Assembly: GCF_031458135.1 (NCBI RefSeq)
Contig: NZ_JAVDXW010000001.1
Location: 3,410,001-3,474,000 of the forward strand
Direction: 5' to 3'
DNA: 64,000 bases
From: Haloactinomyces albus
Lineage (GTDB): Bacteria > Actinomycetota > Actinomycetes > Mycobacteriales > Pseudonocardiaceae
The number at the start of each line of letters is the position of its first letter. The stretch's first letter is position 1. Positions 36,552 through 45,493 of the stretch are shown one piece after another. A program made the translations under genes and the position numbers. The notes under the pieces were generated by a model. That model was not told where the DNA came from. It searched no databases and was given only the letters and a program-made list of their open reading frames with translations.

Positions 36552-38132
36552 TCAACGTCCGTTCGTGCCGGATCGGATCGCGGCGCCGTGGGAATGGTTC
36601 CCCCCGAAGGTCTCGCCGAGTCCCAGCGGATCGAATCGGATCAGCGATACGGCGGCCAGCAGTGCGAAGCCGACGGCCGCTGCCATGGACGGCCAGTGGT
36701 ACAGCCCGGTTTCACCGTCGGGGTAGTAGGCGAGCACCAGCACCACCGAAGCACCGGCCGCCACGGACAACGTACGTCTTGTCCAGGGCAGCGCGGCGGC
36801 GAGCGCCATGCTCCACGACAGGTACCAGGGGAACATGGTCGGGGCCAGCATCGCGCCTGCGAACAGGACGAGTGCCGCACGCTGGACTGCATCCGCACCG
36901 CCGTCGCGTGCCTGCCACCACTGCCAGAGCAGGAGCACCACAAGTGCCAGCCCGCCGAGGGTTCGGCATACACCGATGAACACACCGGCGTTGACGTCGA
37001 GGAATGCTTCGGTGGTGCTGTGCAGAAGCTGACCGAGTCCGGTCGGTACGGATGTGTACGTGGTGATCAGCGACGGTGCCGACAAGCCGTGCAACCAGCC
37101 CATCCCGACCTCGGCCAGTGCCGTACAGGCGCCGAAGACCGCGCCGTACAGCAGCACAGCGGGAACCACCGCCTTGACGAACCGGTGCAGGCGAGGTCCG
37201 CTCAACCGGCTCGCCCACACCCAGACGAGGAATGGCAGGACGAGTCCCGCAGTCGCTTTGATCGCCATCGCCAGTGTCACCAGCGCGATTCCGGAGGCGT
37301 GCCTGCCCTGCAGAGCCAGGAGTGTGCCGAGTGCGAGCAGGCCGATCATCAGCAAGTCATTGTGCGGGCCGCCCACCAGGTGCACCACGGTGAGCGGACC
37401 GGCTACGGCGAGCCACAAGGCGACCGGGAGGTTGCCTCCGAGATACCGGACCAGGCCGGGCAGGGCATGGATCAGCATGGCGAGGCCGACGAGCAGAAGC
37501 AGGCGCATCAGGATGACGCCTGCGATCACGTTACCTCCGGCCAGCAGTACCACGCCCTTGGACAGGCCGATGAACAGCGGGCCGTACGGAGCCGGAGTGG
37601 TCTGCCAGAACGGGTGCACGTTGTCCGGAATCGGCCCGGTCAGTGCCGAAGGCCCCACCGAGTACGGATCGAATCCGTGCAGGGCCAGCAGTCCTTGGGC
37701 GAGGTAGCTGTAGACGTCCCGCGTGAACAGCGGTGGTGCGATCAGCAGCGGTGCGATCCAGGCGGCGGCAGCCAGCAGCACACTGCGGGAACCGACCTGG
37801 GCTGCGAGTACACCGCGCCCCAGCCGCACCCACGCCCACACCAGCAGGCCGAAGCCGAGGTAGACGACGGCGCTTGCGAGGTACTTGCCGTGACCGTAGC
37901 GGAAAGCGGAGAGAGGCCCCGATCCGAGAATCGGGTCGTGCACGAGAGTGCCCCCGGCCCCGATCGAGCCCAGCAGCACAAGCACCGTCCCGATCGTGCC
38001 GAGCAGAACGGTGCGCAAAGGAAGCGGTCCGCGCGGTGCGCGGCCGCTGCTGGGAGCATCGTCGAGCGCGGTGAGATCGGCCCAGCTGGACCATGGAACC
38101 CGCGCCGACACCGGAGCACGACTCGGGGGCAT
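36552..38132 (-). CDS. mptB: Polyprenol-phosphomannose-dependent alpha-1,6-mannosyltransferase (MptA/MptB type)
   Basis: A 526-residue GT-C glycosyltransferase with about 12-13 membrane helices. It extends the alpha-1,6-mannan core of lipomannan and related glycolipids, taking mannose from polyprenyl phosphate on the outer face. FTRDVYSYLAQGLLALHGFDPY near residue 140 has the acidic residue of the GT-C active-site loop, followed by PDNVHPFWQTTPAPYGPLF. The ATG at 38132 is chosen; GTGs up to 21 bases upstream are alternatives. Mycobacterial MptA (Rv2174) sits in the same neighbourhood. MptA and MptB are hard to separate by eye, so the symbol is tentative. Confidence 0.85.
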   Translation of the reverse strand: MPPSRAPVSARVPWSSWADLTALDDAPSSGRAPRGPLPLRTVLLGTIGTVLVLLGSIGAGGTLVHDPILGSGPLSAFRYGHGKYLASAVVYLGFGLLVWAWVRLGRGVLAAQVGSRSVLLAAAAWIAPLLIAPPLFTRDVYSYLAQGLLALHGFDPYSVGPSALTGPIPDNVHPFWQTTPAPYGPLFIGLSKGVVLLAGGNVIAGVILMRLLLLVGLAMLIHALPGLVRYLGGNLPVALWLAVAGPLTVVHLVGGPHNDLLMIGLLALGTLLALQGRHASGIALVTLAMAIKATAGLVLPFLVWVWASRLSGPRLHRFVKAVVPAVLLYGAVFGACTALAEVGMGWLHGLSAPSLITTYTSVPTGLGQLLHSTTEAFLDVNAGVFIGVCRTLGGLALVVLLLWQWWQARDGGADAVQRAALVLFAGAMLAPTMFPWYLSWSMALAAALPWTRRTLSVAAGASVVLVLAYYPDGETGLYHWPSMAAAVGFALLAAVSLIRFDPLGLGETFGGNHSHGAAIRSGTNGR

Positions 38133-38250
38133 CGTGTGCACATAATCCCACACGGCGGTTTCACCCGATATTCGAGTGGCCCTATCGTGTGCTTCTCGCG
38201 GAAAGGCCGCGAGGAGCTTCCCGCGCTCGCGGAAGTGCGGTGTGCGGACG

Positions 38251-40290
38251 CTACAGCGCGGTGACGGTGATGCTGGAACCGGGCTCGACCTTGGTTCCGG
38301 CCAATGGGAACTGGCCCAGCACTCTGCCGTTCTGCCGATTCAAAAACGACTTCACCTCGAGCTGTACCCCGAGGTCGGAGGCTTTCTGCTGTGCCTGACG
38401 CACGCGCATGCCCGTGAGGTCCGGCACGGTCACCGCGTTCGACAGCACGACTCCGACCCTGGGAGTGCCCTGTAGCTTCACCTTCGTTCCGACGGTGGGT
38501 TTCGTGCTGAGGACGTGGTTGGTGCTCACCTCGGAGGAGAATTTCCTCCCCGCCACGTACGGTTCGAATCCGGCCTGGCGCAGCGCCGCGAAAGCCTCCT
38601 CCTTGCTCGACCCGCGCACGTCGGGCACCGCCACCGGCGGTGGTCCCTTGCTGACGATGATCGTGACCGTGGCACTGGTCGCCACCGGCGTTCCCGGAGC
38701 GGGATTCACACCGATGACGCGCCCCTTCGGTACCTCGGCGTGGTACCGATTGGCCGAGGAGTCCAGCTCCGGGTCGAGTTTCGCATTGCGCAGCATGCTT
38801 TGTGCTTCGCTCACCGGCGTGCCGGGGGGTACTTCGGGAACTTTCGGTTTGCCCCGGGAGACGACCAGGCGGACTTCGTCTCCCCGCGGTGTGCGGGACC
38901 CCTCAGCCGGCGACGCACTGATGACCGTGCCCGCGGCGACGGTGTCGTGATAGGAGCGAGTGACCTCCGGAACCAGTTCGGCCTGGCGCAGAGCCCGCAC
39001 TGCCGTTGCTTCGGTTACCCCGGTGAGCGGCGGGACCGTGACGTAGCGGCCACTGCCGAGCCACCACGCGGTGCCACCGACCAGGGCCGCCAACAACAGA
39101 ACCACCAGCGTCGAGACCGCGAATCTCCGGCGATTGCGACGGCGTGACCGGGCAGGATCGGCACTGTGGTCGTCGGACCGCTGCTCCTCCACGGCGCTCA
39201 TGTCCTGTGCCCGCTCGGGATCGAGCATGGACCGCGACAGTGCGCGAGTGCCCTGCGGCCCTCCCGACCGGGTGTCTTCGTGTGCGGGCAGCACCATGGC
39301 AGTGCCGTTCGCGGTCCTGTCCACCGGTGGAAAGCGGTCGGTGGCGGGTTCGTCGTCGTCATCGTCGATGTCGTCGGCCTGCCGCTCGGTGACCGGGACC
39401 GGTACCGCCACCGGCCCCATGCCCGAGTGGTTTCGCAGAGCCCGGAGTTCGGTGAGAAATGCCGCGGCGTCGGCAGGCCGGACCGAGGGATCCCGGCGGG
39501 TGGCGCGCAGCACCAGATCGTCGACGGCGGCCGGGAGTTCGGGTACATGCTCACCGGGAGCGGGCACGTCGTCGTTGACGTGCCGGTAGGCCACGGACAG
39601 GGCTGTATCGCCGGTGTACGGCGGCTCGCCGGTCAGCATCTCGTACAGCACGACACCGGCCGCGTAGACGTCCGTGCGTGCGTCGGCCGCTCCTGTGGTC
39701 ACCTGTTCCGGGGAGAGGTACGCGACGGTCCCGAGAATAACGCTGCCGCTGGTCGTTCCCGCCGAAGCCGCCGCGCGCACGAGTCCGAAATCGGTGACCT
39801 TGACCGAGCCTCCCGGCCCGATCAGCACATTCTCCGGCTTGATGTCCCGGTGGACCATGCCCGCCTCATGCGCCGCGGCCAGTGCCGAGAGCACCGATTC
39901 CAGCACGCTCACCGCGACGGGCAGTGGCAGCCTGCCCTGCTCGCGGAGGAGATCGCGCAGTGTCCCGCCCTCGACCAGTTGCATCACCAAGTACACGCGA
40001 TCGCTACCGGTGTCCTGGTCGACTCCCTGGTCGTAGACGGCAACGACATCGGGATGGTGCAGGCTGGCGGCAGCGCGGGCCTCCCGTTCGAATCGCTCGA
40101 TGAACGAGCGATCGCCGGAGTACTGCGAGTCCATCACCTTGAGGGCCACAGGCCGTTCGAGACGGGTGTCGAGGCCGCGATACACCGCTGACATCCCGCC
40201 TCGCGCGATCAGCGAGTCGACCCGATAGCGGCGTTCCAGCATGGTCCCGACGAGGTCGTCGCGTCGGTCGCGCCGAGTCTCGGCGGTCAT
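38251..40290 (-). CDS. pknL: PASTA-domain serine/threonine kinase PknL
   Basis: A 679-residue membrane kinase. The kinase domain (residues 22-280) has Lys51 in VALKVMD, HRDIKPEN at 147-154, DFG at 167-169 and Thr residues in the activation loop (SAGTTSG). After an acidic linker there is one membrane helix (FAVSTLVVLLLAALVGGTAWWL) and four PASTA repeats outside the cell that sense wall fragments. The ATG at 40290 overlaps by four bases the stop of a short upstream frame. The next gene across the promoter region encodes the homolog of Rv2175c, a known PknL substrate in mycobacteria, so they likely form a signalling pair. Confidence 0.94.
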   Translation of the reverse strand: MTAETRRDRRDDLVGTMLERRYRVDSLIARGGMSAVYRGLDTRLERPVALKVMDSQYSGDRSFIERFEREARAAASLHHPDVVAVYDQGVDQDTGSDRVYLVMQLVEGGTLRDLLREQGRLPLPVAVSVLESVLSALAAAHEAGMVHRDIKPENVLIGPGGSVKVTDFGLVRAAASAGTTSGSVILGTVAYLSPEQVTTGAADARTDVYAAGVVLYEMLTGEPPYTGDTALSVAYRHVNDDVPAPGEHVPELPAAVDDLVLRATRRDPSVRPADAAAFLTELRALRNHSGMGPVAVPVPVTERQADDIDDDDDEPATDRFPPVDRTANGTAMVLPAHEDTRSGGPQGTRALSRSMLDPERAQDMSAVEEQRSDDHSADPARSRRRNRRRFAVSTLVVLLLAALVGGTAWWLGSGRYVTVPPLTGVTEATAVRALRQAELVPEVTRSYHDTVAAGTVISASPAEGSRTPRGDEVRLVVSRGKPKVPEVPPGTPVSEAQSMLRNAKLDPELDSSANRYHAEVPKGRVIGVNPAPGTPVATSATVTIIVSKGPPPVAVPDVRGSSKEEAFAALRQAGFEPYVAGRKFSSEVSTNHVLSTKPTVGTKVKLQGTPRVGVVLSNAVTVPDLTGMRVRQAQQKASDLGVQLEVKSFLNRQNGRVLGQFPLAGTKVEPGSSITVTAL

Positions 40291-40556
40291 ACCGTGCTCA
40301 CCGTGCACTGCCGTGTCAGGAATACCTCCAGGAGTGTGGTGCCGGGGAATGCTCGCCGCCGGGCACCGCCTGAACCCACCGCGAGAGGTGCGCAGGACAC
40401 ATTGTGCCGCCGCAACACCTCGGCTGTGCCATCGGCCGCGGTATCGGCCGCGGCATCGGCCGCGGCATCGATCACGTCGCCGATCGCGCTGCGCGGACCG
40501 ACCGGCGGACCGACCGGTGGGCCGGCCGGTGGCTTCCGAAACACACCCTCGGTCAC
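40287..40556 (-). CDS. Hypothetical 89-residue protein overlapping the pknL start
   Basis: A short frame that ends in an ATGA overlap with pknL, a sign of translational coupling. Its GTG start lies seven bases after TACGAT (40564-40569, minus strand), the leaderless pattern used by several neighbours. The product begins VTEGVFRKPPAGPPVGPPVG and goes into DAAADAAADTAADG, both encoded by 12-bp direct repeats in frame, then a Cys-containing basic C-terminus. Codon bias is weaker than in neighbouring genes. It could be a leader for pknL rather than a working protein. I know no family. Confidence 0.42.
   Translation of the reverse strand: MTEGVFRKPPAGPPVGPPVGPRSAIGDVIDAAADAAADTAADGTAEVLRRHNVSCAPLAVGSGGARRRAFPGTTLLEVFLTRQCTVSTV
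40431..40530. repeat. Two blocks of three 12-bp tandem repeats
   Basis: Three copies of ATCGGCCGCGGY at 40431-40466, and a second set of three related to GGACCGACCGGY at 40495-40530. The unit of 12 keeps the reading frame of the short gene that precedes pknL. Confidence 0.85.
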
Positions 40557-40667
40557 AGTACCGATCGTAGGAGAAACCATGTCCCCGCCGGTGCACGGTA
40601 CGTGAGTCGGCGGTCGTGGTGTGGTGGCCGGTGACTGTGGCGACGCGGTGGCTGGCAATGTGGCGCG

Positions 40668-41057
40668 GTGACTGGCAAGGTGGGGGATGTGAGTGCTGTC
40701 CCAGCTGCCCCGGATGTGCTCGCCCCCGACGTGGAGGTGATCCCGCTGCCCGACGTCGCCGAGCGACTCGGCCACGCGGTGACCCGGGTGCACCAATTGA
40801 TCCGTGATGGTCATCTGCTTGCAGTGCGCCGAGAGGGGGTGCTGGGAGTGCCGAGCCCCTTCTTGACCGACACCGCAATCGTCAAGGGACTCGGGGGAAC
40901 GATCACCCTGCTGCGTGACAACGGCTACGGCGAGGACGAGATCCTCCAGTGGCTGTTCACCGCCGATGACACGCTACCGGGCACGCCGATCGATGCTCTG
41001 CGTGGCGACCGCGGTCGCGAGGTGAAGCGCCGTGCGCAGGCCATGGGCGGCTTCTAG
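40668..41057 (+). CDS. DNA-binding protein of the Rv2175c family
   Basis: A 129-residue protein with a helix-turn-helix near residues 30-55 (PLPDVAERLGHAVTRVHQLIRDGHLLAVRR region) and a C-terminal helical part ending AQAMGGF. In M. tuberculosis Rv2175c is phosphorylated by the neighbouring kinase PknL on an N-terminal Thr, which stops DNA binding; this protein has Thr2 and Ser9 in its flexible N-terminus. The GTG at 40668 is the likely start; a later GTG at codon 9 is possible. It diverges from pknL across about 110 bases. Confidence 0.88.
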   Translation: MTGKVGDVSAVPAAPDVLAPDVEVIPLPDVAERLGHAVTRVHQLIRDGHLLAVRREGVLGVPSPFLTDTAIVKGLGGTITLLRDNGYGEDEILQWLFTADDTLPGTPIDALRGDRGREVKRRAQAMGGF

Positions 41058-41103
41058 CGCGTGTTTCAGCGGCCCTTGACCGGGCCTTGGAGCAGTCGTT
41101 TCA

Positions 41104-42234
41104 TCAGGCATTGCGGTCGGTCACGGCGATCGCCAGTTCGGCCAGCCGTGTCGCGGCGGGCTCGGGCAGGTCGGTGTTCCGCAGAGTGGACATGGCCTCC
41201 TCGGTGAGCTCACTGATCCGCTCTTCCACGGCGCGTACGGCACCGAGCCGTTCGAACACCTCCCGCGCCTGTCGGACGCGTGCGGTCGTCAGTTCCATGT
41301 CACCCAGGACGGAACTCAGCACACCGAGTGACTCGTCATCGCCGAGCTGCCGCGCCCTGGTGAACGCCTCGGCCACCAGGAGGGTCCGCTTACCCTCGCG
41401 CAGGTCGTCCCCGGCCGGTTTACCGGTGATCTCGGGATCGCCGAACACACCGAGCAGATCGTCGCGGAGCTGGAAGGCCACGCCGAGGTCGGCACCGAAA
41501 CGGCTCAACGCAGTCAGGGTGGCCCTGTCGGCACCACCGATCTCGGCCCCGAACTGCAACGGACGTTCCACGGTGTAGGAGGCGGCCTTGAGCTCGTCGA
41601 TCCGCAGTGCGGACGCCGGGCTCTCGTCGCCGCGAGCCTGGCCGAGGATGTCGAGATACTGCCCAGCGAGCACTTCGGTGCGCATGGACTGCCAGGGCTG
41701 CAATGCCCGCACCATGGAGTCGTTGGGGAGTCCCGCGGAACGCATCATGTCGTCGGCCCAGGTCAGCGCCAGGTCACCGAGGAGTACCGCGGCTGCGGTG
41801 CCGAACCGGCGCGCGGAGCCGTCCCAGTGCTCGCTGCGATGCCTTTCGGCGAACTCGACGTGGACGGTGGGATTGCCGCGCCGGGTATCGGAGGCGTCGA
41901 TGAGGTCATCGTGCATCAGGGCGCACGCCTGAATCAGTTCCAGAGAGCTGGCCGCCCGGAGCATCGCGGTCGCCTGCGGCCCCTCCGCGGAACCACCTGC
42001 CGCGCGCCAGCCCCACCAGGCGAATGTGGGTCGGATGCGCTTGCCTCCGTCGAGGACGAAGCGAGCGAGCTTCCGAGCGGCCTCGGCAAAGGCGGGATCG
42101 AGGCCACGACATTCGGTAACCCGGATCTCCAGATAGTCGGCCAGTGTTTCCTGCACGTGGCCGGGCAGGTCGATGTCCACGGTGACGACGTCCTCGGTGA
42201 CGGCTTGCTCGACGGCCAGATCCTGTGCGTGCAT
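41104..42234 (-). CDS. idsA: Polyprenyl (geranylgeranyl-type) diphosphate synthase
   Basis: A 376-residue trans-prenyl diphosphate synthase that condenses isopentenyl diphosphate with allylic diphosphates. GGKRIRPT is the diphosphate-binding motif; the first Asp-rich motif is MHDDLIDASDTRRG (Asp109, Asp110, Asp113) and the second is QLRDDLLGVFGD. The residues before the first Asp motif (LIQACALM) leave the choice of chain length open. Counterpart idsA2 (Rv2173). The product may feed the lipid carriers used by the neighbouring mannosyltransferase; inference. The ATG at 42234 is preferred to an earlier in-frame ATG. Confidence 0.92.
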   Translation of the reverse strand: MHAQDLAVEQAVTEDVVTVDIDLPGHVQETLADYLEIRVTECRGLDPAFAEAARKLARFVLDGGKRIRPTFAWWGWRAAGGSAEGPQATAMLRAASSLELIQACALMHDDLIDASDTRRGNPTVHVEFAERHRSEHWDGSARRFGTAAAVLLGDLALTWADDMMRSAGLPNDSMVRALQPWQSMRTEVLAGQYLDILGQARGDESPASALRIDELKAASYTVERPLQFGAEIGGADRATLTALSRFGADLGVAFQLRDDLLGVFGDPEITGKPAGDDLREGKRTLLVAEAFTRARQLGDDESLGVLSSVLGDMELTTARVRQAREVFERLGAVRAVEERISELTEEAMSTLRNTDLPEPAATRLAELAIAVTDRNA

Positions 42235-42407
42235 CCGACCATCGTCCGCGATGCCGCATCCGGAGGGCACGAAGGGGTGTGGCTTCGGTTGTGGAACCGC
42301 GCCGGACGCTCACAGCCGGTAGGAGACCGCTGTACACAGCGAATACGGCGAGGCGCCTTGGTGCGGCATCGGGATGTGCACAGCATGGACAGCGGTACGG
42401 CTGTCGG

Positions 42408-43145
42408 CTACGAAATCTCCTCGAGAGCCTCCCGACGCATCCGACGATGACTGAACAGGGCAAGTACCGCGACCAGCAGGGCCACCCCGATGGCCACAGC
42501 GCCGACGAAGGTGGTCCAGCCGAGCCAGACGGTGCCTTCGCTGGTGTTGGAGAACTGGAAGGTGGCCGAAATCCGAGTGACCTCTCCGGGCTTCGGTCGC
42601 CAGCTCACCAGCCCGGAGCTGGCATGACCATTGGTAGTGGTGATCTCGCCCGGCGTGTTGATCTCGAGCAGTACGGAGGAATCGGTCCTCGCCAAGGGCG
42701 TCAGGTCCACTGATCCCTGCACCATGACCAGCGATCCCGTACGGCTGAGGTCGAAACGATACCGGGACTCGGCGTTGCTCAGTGTTCTGCCGAGCCGCTC
42801 CACCTCGTTGAAGGTCAGCCGCGTGAACGAGAGCTTCGTTCCGGATCGCCCCTTGTCCTCGTACGGCGATACCTGCACGCGCTCGGCCAGGCCCCGTGGC
42901 GGTCGCAGCCGCAACGGCTCCTGCCCGGCAACAGTGGGCACCGTCACCAGGACCTGCCCGGACACTCGGTCGTTCTCGGAAATGGTCAGGGACACGTTCG
43001 CGTTCAGACAGCCACTCACCAGTACCGCCACGAGTGTGCCGAGCAGCAGCACCATCATCCGACGCCGATGTCCGGCGCGCCGAAACCCGCAGCCCGGAAG
43101 CCTGCCGCGCCGCTGTCCGCCGATTCCCCGTGTTGCCTCCCGCAC
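42408..43145 (-). CDS. lppM: LppM-family lipoprotein
   Basis: A 245-residue protein like Rv2171 (LppM). A basic N-terminus leads into MVLLLGTLVAVLVSGC, a lipobox with Cys46; the body (NVSLTISENDRVSGQVLVTVP) is a beta-rich LppM domain, and a C-terminal membrane helix (FVGAVAIGVALLVAVLALF) with a basic tail follows. The first GTG (43145) is used because the later ATGs would leave no charged region before the signal; CACGAT seven bases before it resembles the leaderless pattern. In mycobacteria LppM affects phagosome events and surface glycolipids. Confidence 0.85.
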   Translation of the reverse strand: MREATRGIGGQRRGRLPGCGFRRAGHRRRMMVLLLGTLVAVLVSGCLNANVSLTISENDRVSGQVLVTVPTVAGQEPLRLRPPRGLAERVQVSPYEDKGRSGTKLSFTRLTFNEVERLGRTLSNAESRYRFDLSRTGSLVMVQGSVDLTPLARTDSSVLLEINTPGEITTTNGHASSGLVSWRPKPGEVTRISATFQFSNTSEGTVWLGWTTFVGAVAIGVALLVAVLALFSHRRMRREALEEIS

Positions 43146-43256
43146 CCTTCTGATCGTGCCATCCGAGCACGGATTTCACCGGGTGCGATCGGGTGGCACG
43201 CACCGATGCGCAATCGTGGTCGAAGATCGATCGCACAGCGCGATAGCGTTCCCGGT

Positions 43257-44939
43257 ATGCCATCCGATCAGCACGGTGTCCACCAGATCAGCGACCGGTT
43301 CGTGGAGGAACTGGCCGAACTCGACCCGATCACGGCAACCGCTCTCGGGATTCCGGGCGAGGACGAGAAACTGACCGATTACTCTCCGGACGGGCATCGT
43401 GCGCGTGCCGAACTGGCACGTCGAGCGGTGACCGACGCGGCCGCGGCCGAGCCCACCGATGAATCGGAACGGGTCGCACAGGCCGTGTTCCTGGAACGAG
43501 TCGGCCTGGACGTCGAATTGCACGATGCGGGTGCCGACATGTCCTCGCTGAACGTGATCGCCAGCCCGGTGCAGGATCTGCGCCAGGTGTTCGACCTGAT
43601 GCCCACCGACACCGCAGAGCAGTGGCGAACCGTTGCCCGGCGCCTCTCGGCGATGCCCTCGGCGGTCCGCGGACTGAAAGCAGGACTGGCCCGGGCCGCT
43701 GCGGACGGCAACGTCGCGGCGGCGCGACAGGTCAAGCGTGTCGCCGAGCAGTGTGAAACCTGGTCCGGTCGCAGTAGCGGAAAGTCGTTCTTCGCCTCGC
43801 TGGTGGCGCGGGCCGATGGCGTCGACCCGCCCCTGCGTGGAGAGCTGGAGACCGCTGCCGGACATGCGGCCGGGGCCTATGCGGACTTGGCGGAGTTCCT
43901 GCGCACCGAGCTGCTCCCGCAGGCACCCACCAAAGACGCGGTCGGTGAACAGCGGTACCGGCTGTGGTCGCGCTTTTTCACCGGTGCCGAGCTGGACCTG
44001 CGGGAGGCGTACGACTGGGGCTGGCGTGAGTTCGCCGCGATCGAGGCCGAGATGAAGCAGGTCGCCGACCGGATCAAACGCGGGGCGACCCTGGCCGAGG
44101 CCGCGGCGGCCCTCGACGCCGACCCGTGCTACCGGGTTCACGGCCAGGAAGCTTTTGCCGGATGGATGCAACGGCTGTCGGATCAGGCGCTACGGGACCT
44201 GCGCGAGACCCAGTTCGAGATCCCCGAAGAACTGATGAACCTGGAATGCCGCATCGCTCCGCCCGGCGGCGGTGTCGGTGCTTACTACACCGGCCCGACG
44301 GACGACTTCTCGCGCCCCGGCCGGATGTGGTGGTCGGTACCCGCCGACAAGGAGGAATTCCCGACCTGGCGAGAGGTCTCGACCGTGTACCACGAAGGCG
44401 TCCCCGGCCATCATCTCCAGGTCGCCACGTCGGTGCATCAGTCGCAGCGCTTGAACAAGTTCCAGCGGCTGGCCTGCTTCGTGTCCGCACACGGTGAAGG
44501 TTGGGCACTGTACGCGGAGCGGCTGATGCGCGAACTCGGATACCTGGCCGACGACGGCAACCTGCTCGGCATGCTCAATGACCAGTTGTTCCGCGCCGCC
44601 CGGGTGATCGTGGACATCGGTATGCACCTGGAACTGGAGATTCCGAAGGGGACGAATTTCCACGAGGGCGACCGGTGGACCCCCGAGCTGGGCCTGGAAT
44701 TCATGCTCACCAGGACCATCACGGATCCCTCCCACGTGCGGGACGAGATCGACCGGTATCTCGGCTGGCCGGGGCAGGCACCCTCGTACAAACTCGGTGA
44801 ACGTCTGTGGCTGGCGGCTCGCGATGATGCCCGCGAGCGCCATGGTGCGGCGTTCGACCTCAAGGCCTTCCACCGGGATGCGTTGCGGATGGGGGCGATG
44901 GGGCTGGACACCCTGCGACGGCAACTCGCGTTGCTGTGA
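43257..44939 (+). CDS. DUF885 metallopeptidase-like protein
   Basis: A 560-residue protein of the DUF885 family, which is related to zinc peptidases. YHEGVPGHHLQ around residue 380 contains an HExxxH-like zinc motif, and HGEGWALYAERL supplies further ligands. No signal peptide is seen. Substrates are unknown; the family is often called carboxypeptidase-like. The ATG start lies seven bases after TAGCGT (43244-43249), so translation is probably leaderless. The insertion element starts 35 bases after its stop without damaging it. Confidence 0.87.
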   Translation: MPSDQHGVHQISDRFVEELAELDPITATALGIPGEDEKLTDYSPDGHRARAELARRAVTDAAAAEPTDESERVAQAVFLERVGLDVELHDAGADMSSLNVIASPVQDLRQVFDLMPTDTAEQWRTVARRLSAMPSAVRGLKAGLARAAADGNVAAARQVKRVAEQCETWSGRSSGKSFFASLVARADGVDPPLRGELETAAGHAAGAYADLAEFLRTELLPQAPTKDAVGEQRYRLWSRFFTGAELDLREAYDWGWREFAAIEAEMKQVADRIKRGATLAEAAAALDADPCYRVHGQEAFAGWMQRLSDQALRDLRETQFEIPEELMNLECRIAPPGGGVGAYYTGPTDDFSRPGRMWWSVPADKEEFPTWREVSTVYHEGVPGHHLQVATSVHQSQRLNKFQRLACFVSAHGEGWALYAERLMRELGYLADDGNLLGMLNDQLFRAARVIVDIGMHLELEIPKGTNFHEGDRWTPELGLEFMLTRTITDPSHVRDEIDRYLGWPGQAPSYKLGERLWLAARDDARERHGAAFDLKAFHRDALRMGAMGLDTLRRQLALL

Positions 44940-45090
44940 GTGCGGCTGCGGTCGGAACCCGTGATCGGTTCTATGTAGCGCGCAGGCCCCCGGCTTTAGC
45001 CGTGGGGTTAGCGCATTAAACGCACGACCAACAGCACCATACGGGCTGCCCGAGCGACAATAGGTAGCGACGTGCTGTTTAGCGTCAGTC

Positions 45091-45489
45091 GTGGCCGTTA
45101 CACCGCGCTCGAACTCGAACGTGACCTTCCAATGCGCGTTCCACGTGGTGTGGTGCCCGAAATACCGCCGGAACATCATCGGCGGACGCATGGAGCAACG
45201 GCTGAAACAGATCATCCGCGAAGTCATCGACGAGAAGGGATCGTGGCTGGTGGAACTCGAAACGATGCCGGACCACGTGCACCTTCTGGTCGAGGTGGAC
45301 CCGCAGTACGGGGTGCACAAGCTGGTCAAGGCCATCAAGGGCCGGTCGTCGCGGGAGCTGCGGCAGGAGTTTCCGCGGCTGCGGGCGAAACTGCCGACGC
45401 TGTGGACGAACGCCTACTTCGTGGCCACGGTCGGCGGCGCACCGTTATCCACGATCCGTCGCTACGTCGAACAGCAGAAGAAGCGGTAA
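45091..45489 (+). CDS. tnpA: Y1-type transposase TnpA
   Basis: A 132-residue HUH single-strand transposase. The HUH motif is His62-Val-His64 in PDHVHLLVEV, and the nucleophile is Tyr125 in IRRYVEQQ. CAFHVVWCPKYRR is the usual N-terminal signature. It looks intact, so the element could still move. It cuts the top strand at the element ends next to the hairpins. tnpB starts four bases after its stop. Confidence 0.93.
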   Translation: MAVTPRSNSNVTFQCAFHVVWCPKYRRNIIGGRMEQRLKQIIREVIDEKGSWLVELETMPDHVHLLVEVDPQYGVHKLVKAIKGRSSRELRQEFPRLRAKLPTLWTNAYFVATVGGAPLSTIRRYVEQQKKR

Positions 45490-45493
45490 GCCG

